Source: Phaeosaccion multiseriatum (Eukaryota > Ochrophyta, other classes). From it: DNA of 64,000 nt. Numbering within the stretch: the stretch's first letter is position 1; every line of letters starts with the position of its first letter. Under the pieces are notes generated by a model. That model was given only the letters and a program-made list of their open reading frames with translations, was not told the origin of the DNA and did no database searches. The stretch is taken from the NCBI GenBank assembly GCA_965112735.1, contig OZ218959.1, forward strand, positions 744,001-808,000. Reading direction: 5' to 3'. The position numbers and the translations under genes are program-made. This document shows positions 30,199 through 39,949 of this stretch, piece by piece.

Positions 30199-30891
30199 AC
30201 TTCCCCCCCCCAAGGCCGAGGCCAACCAGCCAAGGACTGAGAAAACTGTGAGGCGAAAAGGAGCAGCTCACACACAAACCTTTAATAGAACTAGAGCAAA
30301 CCAATGGGGAAAGAAACAAAGTCCAAAACCCCATGCATCTAGCAGCAGGCAAAGCAGCAAAGCATCCATATTCCAAAGCGTAGCACCAACTTCTTCAGCA
30401 AACAAAAGAAAATACCGGTGTGACACAACACCAAAAAGAAAAATGAGAACAACCACATACTAACCGACCCGTACCCGTTGTGCACACAGCGAGCTGAAGC
30501 ATGAATACCGATCAATGCCAACCCCCCAAGTCGTAGCGCCAGCAGGGTTGCCTCCAAAAGAAAACCAAGCTCTCGAGCTCCAGAAGAGTTGATCAGACCC
30601 TTCGCAATAAGCAGCAGTAGCAGTAGCAGCAATCCCATCAATAAAGCAAGCCAAATCCCAAATGCGTGCAGCGAATCCTCGTCTCAATGTGTGTCACCAA
30701 AGGACGGCAATACCTCCAAACAACGCCGCAAGTAGAGCAGCATAATCCAATTTCCATAGCAAGCACCAAGTAACCAGCTCCAGCAGCATCCATGCGGCAT
30801 ATACAACGCAAAAACACTATGCAATCCGCTGGCAAGGCTAGCATAAGCAGCAAAGCGCGTCCAATCCAGCAAATTCAAATTCTTTTTGGAA
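30199..30891 (-). pseudogene. LTR-B ORF3 region of E1
   Basis: Same hydrophobic region as 24819-25358. Split by TGA at the position coding Cys in that copy: the upstream part ends GDTH (30684-30878), the downstream part restarts in 30339-30641 with the membrane-like segments. Confidence 0.5.
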
Positions 30892-31242
30892 TCACAGATC
30901 CAAAAATGTCCATATAACCAACCCCTGTAGAAAAGCCGAAAATGCCCTCACAGAAGCACTCATGTTTTCCACTCCAAGCTCCTCGAACATCAACTCGTAG
31001 AAGCTATCCTTCAGCATACGCCGTACCAAGACCACTCCGCTGCGATTCCAATCGTCCGCCGCGAACTTCCGCTGTACCAGCTGAGCAATACAACGAATGC
31101 AAAACACCTCGGTGCTGCGGTCCCGAAAAACGAACAAGTCCAATATCTCAAGCGCTGCTGCACCAATCCATCGACCACCGAGCACGATAGCAAGAGGATA
31201 GTCCATCCCTACTGCCGCAAGTAAGTCGCGCAAGCACAGCAA
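30892..31242 (-). CDS. LTR-B ORF2 (unknown function)
   Basis: 116 codons, closely matching 54101-54475 (MDYPLAIVLGGRWIGAAALEILDLFVFRDR...). The ATG used in the other copy (ATGGGAGAG) is ATAGGAGAG here, so this copy starts later, if at all, for example at the Met of MDYPLAIV. Cys-containing centre (CIRCIAQL) and a C-terminal hydrophobic stretch (FLQGLVIWTFLDL). No domain recognised. Confidence 0.5.
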   Translation of the reverse strand: MLCLRDLLAAVGMDYPLAIVLGGRWIGAAALEILDLFVFRDRSTEVFCIRCIAQLVQRKFAADDWNRSGVVLVRRMLKDSFYELMFEELGVENMSASVRAFSAFLQGLVIWTFLDL

Positions 31243-31359
31243 ACCACAAGCCCTTTTCTCTCCTATTGCCCACGTTCACACCGCTCACGAGCCCCAACGC
31301 CGAAAAATCCATCACCTGCTCCTCTGCATCACAGGCAGGCCCCAAAACCCACTCCATAG

Positions 31360-32706
31360 CTATTGTGAACGACCAAACGGCATGCCTCCGCCTTCCATGG
31401 CAGATAAGTAGCCACACTGCTCAAATGCCCCAATTCCCTTCAGCACCGGACGACGGGCATCTCCGCACACCCCGTAGATGGCCACCAAATGCTGCTGCAC
31501 CTCCCGAAATGCAAACGCCTTACACTCCCAATGCCGCCTTCCAATTCCCAATGCCTCCCTTGCATGCTGCGCCCCACCTGTCGCTCTTCGCTTCGCTGTT
31601 CTGGCCACAGGTTCAAGATCCGCTCCACACGCAAACTCAAGGCGCCAACCACCATCAAAGTGCTCCCCGGTTCCTTCCAACAGCCCGAATAGCTGCCTTC
31701 GTATCCATGCTGTCACCGCTGGTGCTCGTACTAACGGCCTTGCTGTTGCTGCTTGTTCTGAGAGCCCAATTGCACCACTGCTGCCGTCCTTCTCTCGCGC
31801 AAAAACTCTCCAGGGGCGAGGAAGATGAACACAATGCCACCTTCCGGCTATCCTTTTGCGACTAATGCACTCACTCCCACTACCCCCGCTGGCCGTGCTC
31901 CCGTGCGGCCCGTGTGCATCGATAGTAGGCTGGGGCGAAGCACTTATTGCTGTTGCTGTTGCGTTGCTGCTAAATTCCGCTTCTCCAAGCGGGGCTGTCT
32001 CTATGGTTATATCCGTGGCGCCAAGCGGGACGTTCGCTATGGCTGTAGGCGAAGCACTCCCGTGGGCATTTTCCGCTGTATCAAGCGGGGCGGCGGCGTT
32101 CTCAATGGCATCACTGATGGCTGTGGCTGTAGCGGTGCTGCAAATTTCCGCTTCTCCAAGCGGGGCTGTCTCTATGGCTGTATCCGCTTCTCCAAGCGGG
32201 GCGTCGGCGTGTTCTATGGCAATTTCCGCTGTATCAAGCGGGGCGGCGGCGTTCTCAATGGCATCACTGATGGCTGTGGCTGTAGCGGTGCTGCAAATTT
32301 CCGCTTCTCCAAGCGGGGCTGTCTCTATGGCTGTATCCGCTTCTCCAAGCGGGGCGTTCTCTATGGCAATTTCCGCTGCGCTAAGCGTGGCTTCCTCTCC
32401 CTCAATTTCCAAAATACTTCGCTCCATTGCGATCCCTGTTGCTTCCCCGCCCTCGTCCGCCTTAGACGGAGCGTAAAAGCTATGCATGTCCAGTGCCTCA
32501 TCACAAGACAGCGATGCTGGCGTATCCCCATGCTGTGCTACTCTCTGCAAACACAAAGCCTTTCTTCGGTCCTCACGCAACGACTCTACCTTTGTCTGTT
32601 GCATCCACTGTTCCACGAACTGCATAGACAGCTGATGCAACCGCAATACATGCTGCTGAAACCGAAGCTGGTCATCACTGCTACGAGGAGAATCCAATCC
32701 AACCAT
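31360..32706 (-). CDS. LTR-B ORF1 (unknown function, repeat-containing)
   Basis: 448 codons from the ATG (MVGLDSPRSSDDQL); the open frame extends 20 codons further 5' without an ATG. Three parts: an N-terminal helical region (QFVEQWMQQTKVESLREDRR), a central run of imperfect APLGEADTAIET-type repeats, and a C-terminal domain starting near RWHCVHLPRPWRVFAREKD that is conserved in all copies. A 153-bp duplication enlarges the repeat region relative to 47009-48223. No RT, protease or zinc motif. The position after the primer site is that of gag, so a gag-like or RNA-packaging role is possible, but not shown. Confidence 0.65.
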   Translation of the reverse strand: MVGLDSPRSSDDQLRFQQHVLRLHQLSMQFVEQWMQQTKVESLREDRRKALCLQRVAQHGDTPASLSCDEALDMHSFYAPSKADEGGEATGIAMERSILEIEGEEATLSAAEIAIENAPLGEADTAIETAPLGEAEICSTATATAISDAIENAAAPLDTAEIAIEHADAPLGEADTAIETAPLGEAEICSTATATAISDAIENAAAPLDTAENAHGSASPTAIANVPLGATDITIETAPLGEAEFSSNATATAISASPQPTIDAHGPHGSTASGGSGSECISRKRIAGRWHCVHLPRPWRVFAREKDGSSGAIGLSEQAATARPLVRAPAVTAWIRRQLFGLLEGTGEHFDGGWRLEFACGADLEPVARTAKRRATGGAQHAREALGIGRRHWECKAFAFREVQQHLVAIYGVCGDARRPVLKGIGAFEQCGYLSAMEGGGMPFGRSQ

Positions 32707-32776
32707 CCTGCTGTGCAATCGCCATCGTTCTAGTCTTTGTCTGCTACAGCCACGCAACACCAACAAAAGGAATATC

Positions 32777-32794
32777 CCTCAGCTTCCACCAAGT
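32777..32794 (-). other. Primer-binding site of E1
   Basis: CCTCAGCTTCCACCAAGT on the plus strand lies directly inside the 5' LTR. Read on the minus strand it is ACTTGGTGGAAGCTGAGG, with TGG three or four bases after the LTR end. The same sequence is found at 36720-36737 and 46921-46938. Confidence 0.7.
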
Positions 32795-33004
32795 TGAGCC
32801 ACCTGGAATGTGGGACAGACCACACACCCCAGACAACCAACAAGCAAGGGGTTCTTATCCTATGTAGAGCGTGTATTAGCTTTCCTTATCAATCTCACTT
32901 CCTTATCTATCCTCCTCCTGCGACGTGCCGTTCATATGAAGCTCGAGTTCCCCAAATGGCGACAATCCGGATTCGAACATACCAAACACCTTTGAGACTC
33001 CACA
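32795..33004 (-). repeat. LTR-B 5' LTR of E1 and of the composite
   Basis: 210 bp. It is flanked by the primer site on the inside and by the TSD copy CCGG (33005-33008) outside. It contains the palindrome AATCCGGATT, as do most copies. Confidence 0.88.
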
Positions 33005-35137
33005 CCGGCGCATGATTCGGGTGCCGATACGGGAGATGACCACAGCTCTTCTACTGAGGAGGGCTCCATTGGCCTCGACGGCGAGGATTCCAAATCGCCG
33101 ACGGAGGCGGAGGCGAAGTCGGACGCTGTGCCTGCCAGTGTTGGTCCCCAGTCTCGTGATGCTGCTCCCCCACGTACCGGCGTTGGAGCCCCAGATACTG
33201 CTGCCGTAGCTGATTCGGATGACGGTGTGGAGGAGACTAAGGAAAATCCTCCTGAGGACGCACGTGTGCAGCCCGAGCCTCGAGCGGGACAGGAGCAAGC
33301 CGCTGGTGCCCCTGTCTCCCTGGACTCCATGAGCCTCTTCTTTCAGCGCTTCGCCGAACAGCAGCAGCAGCTGATGTTGGACCAGCATGCACAGGATGAA
33401 GTTCGTCGTGAGAGGGATCGGGCTGACTTTGAGGCTCGTCGTGCTGCGGATTTGGCCGACTTTGAAGCCCGTCGTGTTGCGGAGCGGGCCGAGGCCGAAG
33501 CTCGTCGTGAGGCAGAGCGATCTGATTTTCAAGCTCAGCTTAGGGCTCTCGCTCTTCAGAATCAGCCGCAACAACCCCCCGCCCCCGCCCAGCCTCCTGC
33601 TGCCCCTGTGGCACCAGGCCCACCGCCTCAGCCTCGGAAGGTGAGCTATCCCAATCAGCTGGCACAGGCCCCTCTTCTGTGGCCTCCGCCGCCGGATGCT
33701 CCTCCGGAGGATCAGCTGGAGCGGGTCGGAAGCATCATCGTTGAACACGAGCTCAGCATTGCAAACTCTTCTCCCTTGAGTTTGGACCATTCCAAGCTCT
33801 CGCAATATCCAGACTTTGGTGTGGAGTGGATTAGCCCTGTCTTCGACCGCTTCCATCGCACCATCAATGGCCCTTCCATGGGTGTTGGCTTGGCTGCTAC
33901 TGCTCGGGACTGGCTCACGGATATGCGTACACAAGCGGAGACGACGAGAGCGGAGCGCGGAGACGGCGCGGCTTGGGCTGTTTTTCGCAGTGCATTCTTT
34001 GAGACTTGGGCTAACGTCTCCCTCTCTAGCCTACAGAACCAGATGCTCCTCCTCACACCGGAGCCGGGGGAGCTGCTGCCTACCTACATCGAGCGGATGC
34101 GCAGCAAAATCCGCATTGCCGACCTCTTGGACGGTGGCCTCATGCCTGAGATCGCTCTCCAACGCCTGCTGTCGTCTCTAGAAAATCACTACGCGGCTGA
34201 CTTTGAGAGTACCACTAACATGATTTTCGCCCAGCCCACGCCCGCTCAGGCCACTCTTCTCAAGGGTCGCAAGTGGCCCCTCTTGTGGATCGAGAAGTAC
34301 CCGCGCTTTGACGCACTTGCCGACATGGTGGGACTCCACATGCGCCGTAGCCACGCTTCTTCGTCTGGCCGTCCCGCGGTATCTTTGCTCGGCACCAGAG
34401 ACAGCCCTGTGGAGGTGGGGGCCGCGGAGCGTCCCCACGCCCGCCTCCTCGACCCCACATCACCGCCGCCTCCGCTCGAGAAGGGTCAGTGCTATAGGTG
34501 GCTTCGTAGTGGCGTGTGCTCGACCAAGGATACTACGTGCCCCTATCGCCATCCCGCCCTTGCGCCGGCCTCTCCCGCAGCGCGTCGGGACCCTTCTCCT
34601 GCCCCTGTTCCTCCCCCGGGTGCTGCCGGTCGCGGCGCTGGCGATGGCGCCCCTGTGCATGCCAAGTACTCTGCCGTTGCTAGCCGTGGCGTTGATACTG
34701 CGAGGACTCCGCCCGCTCACACCCATGCCTCCCCGCACTTCCATGGTGCCTCCCGCGCCCAAGATGCTCGCCTGTCGGCTCCTGGTGCGCGGGATGGTCC
34801 TGCAGCTGGTCGCCTCTCCAATCGTGGTCGAGGTGGTGGGCGTCGCATCCTGGGCCGTCGCTTCGTTCCCCGCCGGGCGGAGTCTGTGGTGAACAGGTGT
34901 GATGACTTCCAGACCAACTTTTGCGAGTGGGGAAAGGAGTGTAAGTACGAACACATCCTTTATTGCTGGAATTGCGAGACCGCCGGGCATCACCTGTGGT
35001 TCGCCTGTGGTGCGGGCTACACCGACGCCGCTAAAGACAGCGGGTACGCCTCCCCGGCGGAGTTCGAATCCGAGCAACTCCGATGCGGTGGTTATGCTTC
35101 CCGGCTCTCGGATGCTCAGGGCGAGGATTACTACTGA
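33005..35137 (+). pseudogene. gag: CCCH-finger gag, main part
   Basis: Open from the LTR junction to TGA with no ATG near the start; the first ORF call (33128) rests on a GTG. In-frame continuation of 25788-25925 across the insertion. Acidic and Pro-rich N-terminus, a Glu/Arg-rich coiled coil (repeats of DFEARRAA, about 33410-33530), a Pro-rich linker, a retrotransposon gag-like helical region (WAVFRSAFFETWANVSLSSL), then two CCCH fingers (CX8CX6CX3H at CYRWLRSGVC; CX7CX5CX3H at CDDFQTNFC) and a knuckle-like CWNCETAGHH. RNA binding by these fingers is the expected role. About 756 residues when the two parts are counted together. Confidence 0.8.
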
Positions 35138-35340
35138 GGGTTCGTACAGGCAGACACCAAGTTGCCCAGCTCTGCCTGTGTGGAACGCGCTGGGCCGACC
35201 CCTTCCTCTGCTGGTATGTGTAAGAGTCAAGGGGAACAGGGGAAATTGGATATGGAGGAGCAGCAAAGGGTGGGGTGTGAGAACCACTCTGAGAAATGTA
35301 CATACATGGGATGGCATGCCGAAATGTTAGCCGCACAAGT
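35138..35340 (+). other. Sequence downstream of gag, unassigned
   Basis: After the gag TGA there are about 200 bp before an LTR-B fragment in the opposite orientation. One frame is open (...VCKSQGEQGK...CENHSEKC) and could be the start of protease-pol, but no motif is visible. Confidence 0.3.
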
Positions 35341-35428
35341 ACGTTCACACCGCTCACGAGCCCCAACGCCGAAAAATCCATCACCTGCTCCTCTGCATCA
35401 CAGGCAGGCCCCAAAACCCACTCCATAG

Positions 35429-36649
35429 CTATTGTGAACGACCAAACGGCATGCCTCCGCCTTCCATGGCAGATAAGTAGCCACACTGCTCAAATGCCCC
35501 AATTCCCTTCAGCACCGGACGACGGGCATCTCCGCACACCCCGTAGATGGCCACCAAATGCTGCTGTACCTCCCGAAATGCAAACGCCTTACACTCCCAA
35601 TGCCGCCTTCCAATTCCTAATGCCTCCCTTGCATGCTGCGCCCCTCCTGTCGCTCTTCGCTTCGCTGTTCTGGCCACAGGTTCAATATCCGCTCCACACG
35701 CAAACTCAAGGCGCCAACCACCATCAAAGTGCTCCCCGGTTCCTTCCAACAGCCCAAATAGCTGCCTTCGTATCCATGCTGTCACCGCTGATGCTCGTAC
35801 TAACTGCCTTGCTGTTGCTGCTTGTCCTGAGAGCCCAATTGCACCACTGCTGCCGTCCTTCTCTCGCGCAAAAACTCTCCAGGGGCGAGGAAGATGAACA
35901 CAATGCCACCTTCCGGCTATCTTTTTGCGACTAATGCACTCACTCCCACTACCCCCGCTGGCCGTACTCCCGTGCGGCCCGTGTGCATCGATAGTAGGCT
36001 GGGGCAAATCACTTATTGCTGTTGCTGTAGCGTTGCTGCTAAATTCCGCTTCTCCAAGCGGGGCTGTCTCTATGGTTATATCCGTTGCGCCAAGCGGGGC
36101 GTTCTCTATGGCTGTATCCGCTTCTCCAAGCGGGGCTGTCTCTATGGCTTTATCCGCTTCTCCAAGCGGGGCGTTCTCGATGGCTTTATCCGCTTCTCCA
36201 AGCGGGGCGTCGGCGTGTTCTATGGCAATTTCCGCTGCTCCAAGCGGGGCGTCGGCGTTCTCTATGGCAAGTTCCGCTGTTCCAAGCGGGGCGTCGGCGT
36301 TCTCTACGGCTATTTCCGCGTCTCCAAGCGTGGCTTCCTCTCCCTCAATTTCCAAAATACTTCGCTCCATTGCGATTCCTGTTGCTTCCCCGCCCTCGTC
36401 CGCCTTGGACGGAGCGTAAAAGCTATGCATGTCCAGTGCCTCATCACAAGACAGCGATGCTGGCGTATCCCCATGCTGTGCTACTTTCTGCGAACACAAA
36501 GCCTTTCTTCGGTCCTCACGCAACGACTCTGCCTTTGTCTGTTGCATCCACTGTTCCACGAACTGCATAGACAGCTGATGCAACCGCAATACATGCTGCT
36601 GAAACCAAAGCTGGTCGTCACTGCTACGAGGAGAATCCAATCCAACCAT
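35429..36649 (-). CDS. LTR-B ORF1, copy in E3
   Basis: 406 codons from ATG, same architecture as 31360-32706 but without the 153-bp duplication; it has eight or nine APLG-type repeats. The C-terminal domain is nearly identical to the other copies. The frame is intact although the element is truncated. Function unknown. Confidence 0.65.
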   Translation of the reverse strand: MVGLDSPRSSDDQLWFQQHVLRLHQLSMQFVEQWMQQTKAESLREDRRKALCSQKVAQHGDTPASLSCDEALDMHSFYAPSKADEGGEATGIAMERSILEIEGEEATLGDAEIAVENADAPLGTAELAIENADAPLGAAEIAIEHADAPLGEADKAIENAPLGEADKAIETAPLGEADTAIENAPLGATDITIETAPLGEAEFSSNATATAISDLPQPTIDAHGPHGSTASGGSGSECISRKKIAGRWHCVHLPRPWRVFAREKDGSSGAIGLSGQAATARQLVRASAVTAWIRRQLFGLLEGTGEHFDGGWRLEFACGADIEPVARTAKRRATGGAQHAREALGIGRRHWECKAFAFREVQQHLVAIYGVCGDARRPVLKGIGAFEQCGYLSAMEGGGMPFGRSQ

Positions 36650-36737
36650 CCTGCTGTGCAATCGCCATCGTTCTAGTCTTTGTCTCCTACAGCCACGCAA
36701 CACCAACAAAAGGAAAATCCCTCAGCTTCCACCAAGT

Positions 36738-36947
36738 TGAGCTACCTGGGATGTGGGACAGACCACACACCCCAGACAACCAACAAGCAAGGGGTTCGTA
36801 TCCTATGTTGAGCGTGTATTAGCTTTCCTTATCAATCCCACTTTTCTATCTATCCTCCTCCTGCGACATGCCGTTCATATGAAGCACGTGTTCCCCAAAT
36901 GGCGACAATCCGGATTCGAACATACCAAACACCTTTGAGACTCCACA
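36738..36947 (-). repeat. LTR-B 5' LTR of E3
   Basis: 210 bp. TGAGCTACC instead of TGAGCCACC at the 3' terminus on the plus strand, and AAGCACGTG where most minus copies have AAGCTCGAG. Confidence 0.85.
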
Positions 36948-38413
36948 GCGTGCGTCACAAATGCCGGCTTTGGGCATTTTTGGTCCCCGCACAGATACTC
37001 GCGCCAGATTAGGCCATTTGAGCCCATCCAAGGCCCCACTTGGCGCTGTTGTGGCAATGTAGTATCTCAGTTGGGCCTGTTGTGCTGAGCCAATGCCCGG
37101 CGTGGGCATGTTGTGGCCAGCCAATGCGTCGTTCGGGCTGTGTGTGCGCCACAAATGCTGGATTTGGGCATTTTTGGTCCCAGCACAGATGTTTGAGCCA
37201 GATTGGGCCATTTGAGCCCATCCAAGGCCCCACTTGGCGCTGTTGTGGCAATGTAGTATCTCAGTTGGGCCTTTTGTGCTGAGCCAATGCCCGGGGTGGG
37301 CATGTTGTGGCCAGCAAATGCGTCGTTCGGGCTGTGTGTGCGTCACAAATGCCGGCTTTGGGCATTTTTGGTCCCCGCACAGATACTCGCGCCAGATTAG
37401 GCCATTTGAGCCCATCCAAGGCCCCACTTGGCGCTGTTGTGGCAATGTAGTATCTCAGTTGGGCCTGTTGTGCTGAGCCAATGCCCGGCGTGGGCATGTT
37501 GTGGCCAGCAAACGCGTCGTTCGGGCTGTGTGTGCGCCACAAATGCCGGCTTTGGGCATTTTTGGTCCCAGCACAGATGCTTGAGCCAGATTGGGCCATT
37601 TGAGCCCATCCAAGGCCCCACTTGGCGCTGTTGTGGCAATGTAGTATCTCAGTTGGGCCTTTTGTGCTGAGCCAATGCCCGGCGTGGGCATGTTGTGGCC
37701 AGCAAACGCGTCGTTCGGGCTGTGTGTGCGCCACAAATGCCGGCTTTGGGCATTTTTGGTCCCAGCACAGATGCTTAAGCGAGATTGGGCCATTTGAGCC
37801 CATCCAAGGCCCCACTTGGCGCTGTTGTGGCAACGTAGTATCTCAGTTGGGCCTGTTGTGCTGAGCCAATGCCCGGCGTGGGCATGTTGTGGCCAGCCAA
37901 TGCGTCGTTCGGGCTGTGTGTGCGTCACAAATGCCGGCTTTGGGCATTTTTGGTCCCAGCACAGAGCCTGAATGGGCCATTTGAGCCCATCCAAGGCCCC
38001 ACTTGGCGCTGTGGTGGCAATGTAGTATCTCAGTTGGGCCTGTTGTGCTGAGCCAATGCCCGGCGTGGGCATGTTGTGGCCAGCAAACGCGTCGTTCGGG
38101 CTGTGTGTGCGCCACAAATGCCGGCTTTGGGCATTTTTGGTCCCAGCACAGATGCTTAAGCGAGATTGGGCCATTCGAGCCCATCCAAGGCCCCACTTGG
38201 CGCTGTGGTGGCAATGTAGTATCTCAGTTGGGCCTGTTGTGCTGAGCCAATGCCCGGCGTGGGCATGTTGTGGCCAGCAAACGCGTCGTTCGGGCTGTGT
38301 GTGCGCCACAAATGCCGGCTTTGGGCATTTTTGATCCCAGCACAGAGCCAGATTGGGCCATTTGAGCCCATCCAAGGCCCCACTTGGCGCTGTTGTGGCA
38401 ATGTAGTATCTCA
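36948..38413 (+). repeat. Satellite array, block 4 (about 7.5 monomers)
   Basis: Mixed 187- and 194-bp monomers. The last bases TCTCA (38409-38413) are repeated at 44513-44517 on the other side of the DIRS element, so blocks 4 and 5 were contiguous. Confidence 0.95.
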
Positions 38414-38815
38414 TTCGCGCCGTGGTGGCGCTCGGGTGGGGGCGGGAATGCAGTGAGGGGCCTCCTCCCTTGTCGTCGGCGAGAGCCGGGGGAAGAACAG
38501 GTGCTCCTCAGTGTCGTCGCGGGAAGTGACGGACCTCAACATCCAGGGCGTCGCCAGCTGTGAGTGAGCAAGTTGGAGGGCTCCTCATCCACACAGTCGT
38601 CAGTTGTGAATGGGGCGCCGGTGAACCAAGGGCTGGGGATGTTGGGGGAAGGACTCTTCATTAGGAGAGTGCAGCCCTGTGAGGGGCTCCTTCTTCGGAG
38701 GCCAGTTGGTCTCAGAAGAAGGCCGCTTCCATCACAGAGGGCGGACACTGCATTTCGGATGTAGCGGAAGGTAGGGAAGTCACCATGGTGAGTGCCCTAC
38801 GCCCCGCTTCACCCC
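38414..38815 (-). repeat. DIRS terminal repeat B, single copy
   Basis: Same as B1/B2 at 17810-18211 and 18712-19113 with few changes. It ends at the satellite with the conserved CGGCGCGAA. Confidence 0.8.
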
Positions 38816-38818
38816 CTT

Positions 38819-39949
38819 TCATCCGTGTACCTGTGGGGGAGTCGTATCCGCCGTCAGCATGCGGCCCGCCCAGCCAAGAGCCTCCTGGACTGTCCTGTGG
38901 GCGTACTGGAAAGCTGTCGTCGACGACCAGCGCCCCCAAAACTGGAGTGCGCGCCAGTCTGCTCCGCCAGCTGCAAGGGCTGTAGCACCTCCACTCCGCA
39001 GGGAGTGAGCGCTGATCCGGTTAGAGTCCCTCCCAGTCCTCGTTGCCCCAGCCCTGAGGGCTCTGCTGACTTGGTGGGAAGTGACGGATGTCCTTCGCCC
39101 AGTCTCGTCGGTGTAGGAGGCGAGGAGAGTGTGCCCTTCCCCAACTTCTCGAGGGCGTACCTGCTCTCCGCCGAAGTGGCAGCGGAGTGCGTCCACAGCA
39201 GCAAGTACCGGGCAAAGCGTGGGGGCGCCTGTCCTCTGGTGCGTACGTGCCTCTCCCTTCCTGAACGCATCTGTCTTGCTGCCTGTGAAAGCCAAAGTCA
39301 CGCGCAGCATCCGCACCCCTCGGCCGACGGCTGCAAGGGCTTCTCTCCCTGAGTAGGCCCGGTTCGAGGCGTCTGTGAACGAGACATCGAGAGGGGTTAG
39401 GATGTAGCGCACGTCTGTGCTCCTCCTCGTATTGCAGGGGGCAAACTCGCTCACACGCATCAGAAAAAACCACCCCAACCGGATGAGCGCCCAGAGCATG
39501 GTACCCTTCCTCCCCTCCGTGCTGAGCACGCCTCTGGTAGCCTCTAGAAGAGCTACATCCACCGGAAGCTGCGGGATGGAGTCGCCATCGGTGAGTCTGT
39601 AACTCCGGAGAACCAACTGCACCTGCTTGCCCACCGCGGGGCCTTTCATCCCCTCCCGAGAAAACAGAGCATTCACGGCGGGTCCCTTCCCCTCCAACGT
39701 CGCCGCCTTGTTGCCCTTCTCCTCACGACACCACGCCAGAAAAGCCATGAAGGCTTCGGAGTTCCGGCGGTCATCGTCTCCGAAAAGTAGAGGTGGTACC
39801 TCCACTAGTTGGCAGAACTCCATCCATTGGCGTTGGACCGATGAGTAGCGATCCAGGGTGCTAGGGCGGAGACCGCTTGCTGCGGCTGCCCGAGCAGAGC
39901 TGAGAAGACCGCGTCCAAAACGATTGAGTCCGGCATGATTTGCGTCCAC
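38819..39949 (-). CDS. DIRS tyrosine recombinase
   Basis: 376 open codons, nearly identical to 16675-17805. Catalytic Arg (FFLMRVSEFA), Lys (FTGSKTDAF), HSLR box, GRWSS box and Tyr (FQYAH) all present. Overlaps the end of the RT-RNase H frame in the -1 frame. The first ATG (39823-39821) lies 16 bases before the RT stop, but the conserved N-terminal helix lies upstream of that ATG, which favours entry by -1 frameshifting over reinitiation. Confidence 0.9.
   Translation of the reverse strand: MDANHAGLNRFGRGLLSSARAAAASGLRPSTLDRYSSVQRQWMEFCQLVEVPPLLFGDDDRRNSEAFMAFLAWCREEKGNKAATLEGKGPAVNALFSREGMKGPAVGKQVQLVLRSYRLTDGDSIPQLPVDVALLEATRGVLSTEGRKGTMLWALIRLGWFFLMRVSEFAPCNTRRSTDVRYILTPLDVSFTDASNRAYSGREALAAVGRGVRMLRVTLAFTGSKTDAFRKGEARTHQRTGAPTLCPVLAAVDALRCHFGGEQVRPREVGEGHTLLASYTDETGRRTSVTSHQVSRALRAGATRTGRDSNRISAHSLRSGGATALAAGGADWRALQFWGRWSSTTAFQYAHRTVQEALGWAGRMLTADTTPPQVHG

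Larger units (their letters stand above)
25926..33004 (-). mobile_element. LTR-B composite element, TSD CCGG
   Basis: Minus-strand unit inserted in a gag gene with a 4-bp duplication CCGG (25922-25925 and 33005-33008). From 3' to 5' of the element: LTR 25926-26135, polypurine tract, hydrophobic region, pol 3' part (26856-29988), LTR 29989-30198, then a complete non-autonomous LTR-B (29989-33004). The simplest history is that a non-autonomous copy inserted in pol, and recombination between its 5' LTR and the host element's 5' LTR deleted gag and most of RT. Confidence 0.75.
29989..33004 (-). mobile_element. Non-autonomous LTR-B element E1 (3.0 kb)
   Basis: Complete layout on the minus strand: 5' LTR 32795-33004, primer-binding site CTTGGTGGAAGCTGAGGG just inside it, ORF1, ORF2, hydrophobic region, polypurine tract, 3' LTR 29989-30198. 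No gag, RT or integrase domain is recognisable, so it must use another element's enzymes. Flanks of E1 do not match (CAGT left, CCGG right), as expected if its right flank was replaced by LTR recombination. Confidence 0.85.
35341..36947 (-). mobile_element. Non-autonomous LTR-B element E3, 3'-truncated
   Basis: 5' LTR (36738-36947), primer-binding site (36720-36737) and ORF1 in the order of E1, cut off at 35340/35341 before ORF2. No 3' LTR. At the outer LTR end satellite sequence resumes (GCGTGCGTCACAAATG). Confidence 0.8.

Noticed and set aside
30892-31242. Reassignment of UGA as a sense codon, suggested by TGC/TGA variation in LTR-B ORF3 and the TGA in Gyp-D
   Set aside because: UGA ends the DIRS gag, YR, LTR-B pol and two other gag frames at their natural ends, so it works as a stop here.
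23082-36947. Simple insertion of the whole LTR-B complex in the satellite with a TSD
   Set aside because: The flanks (AATG left, GCGT right) do not match and the satellite phase overlaps; several rearranged elements are involved.
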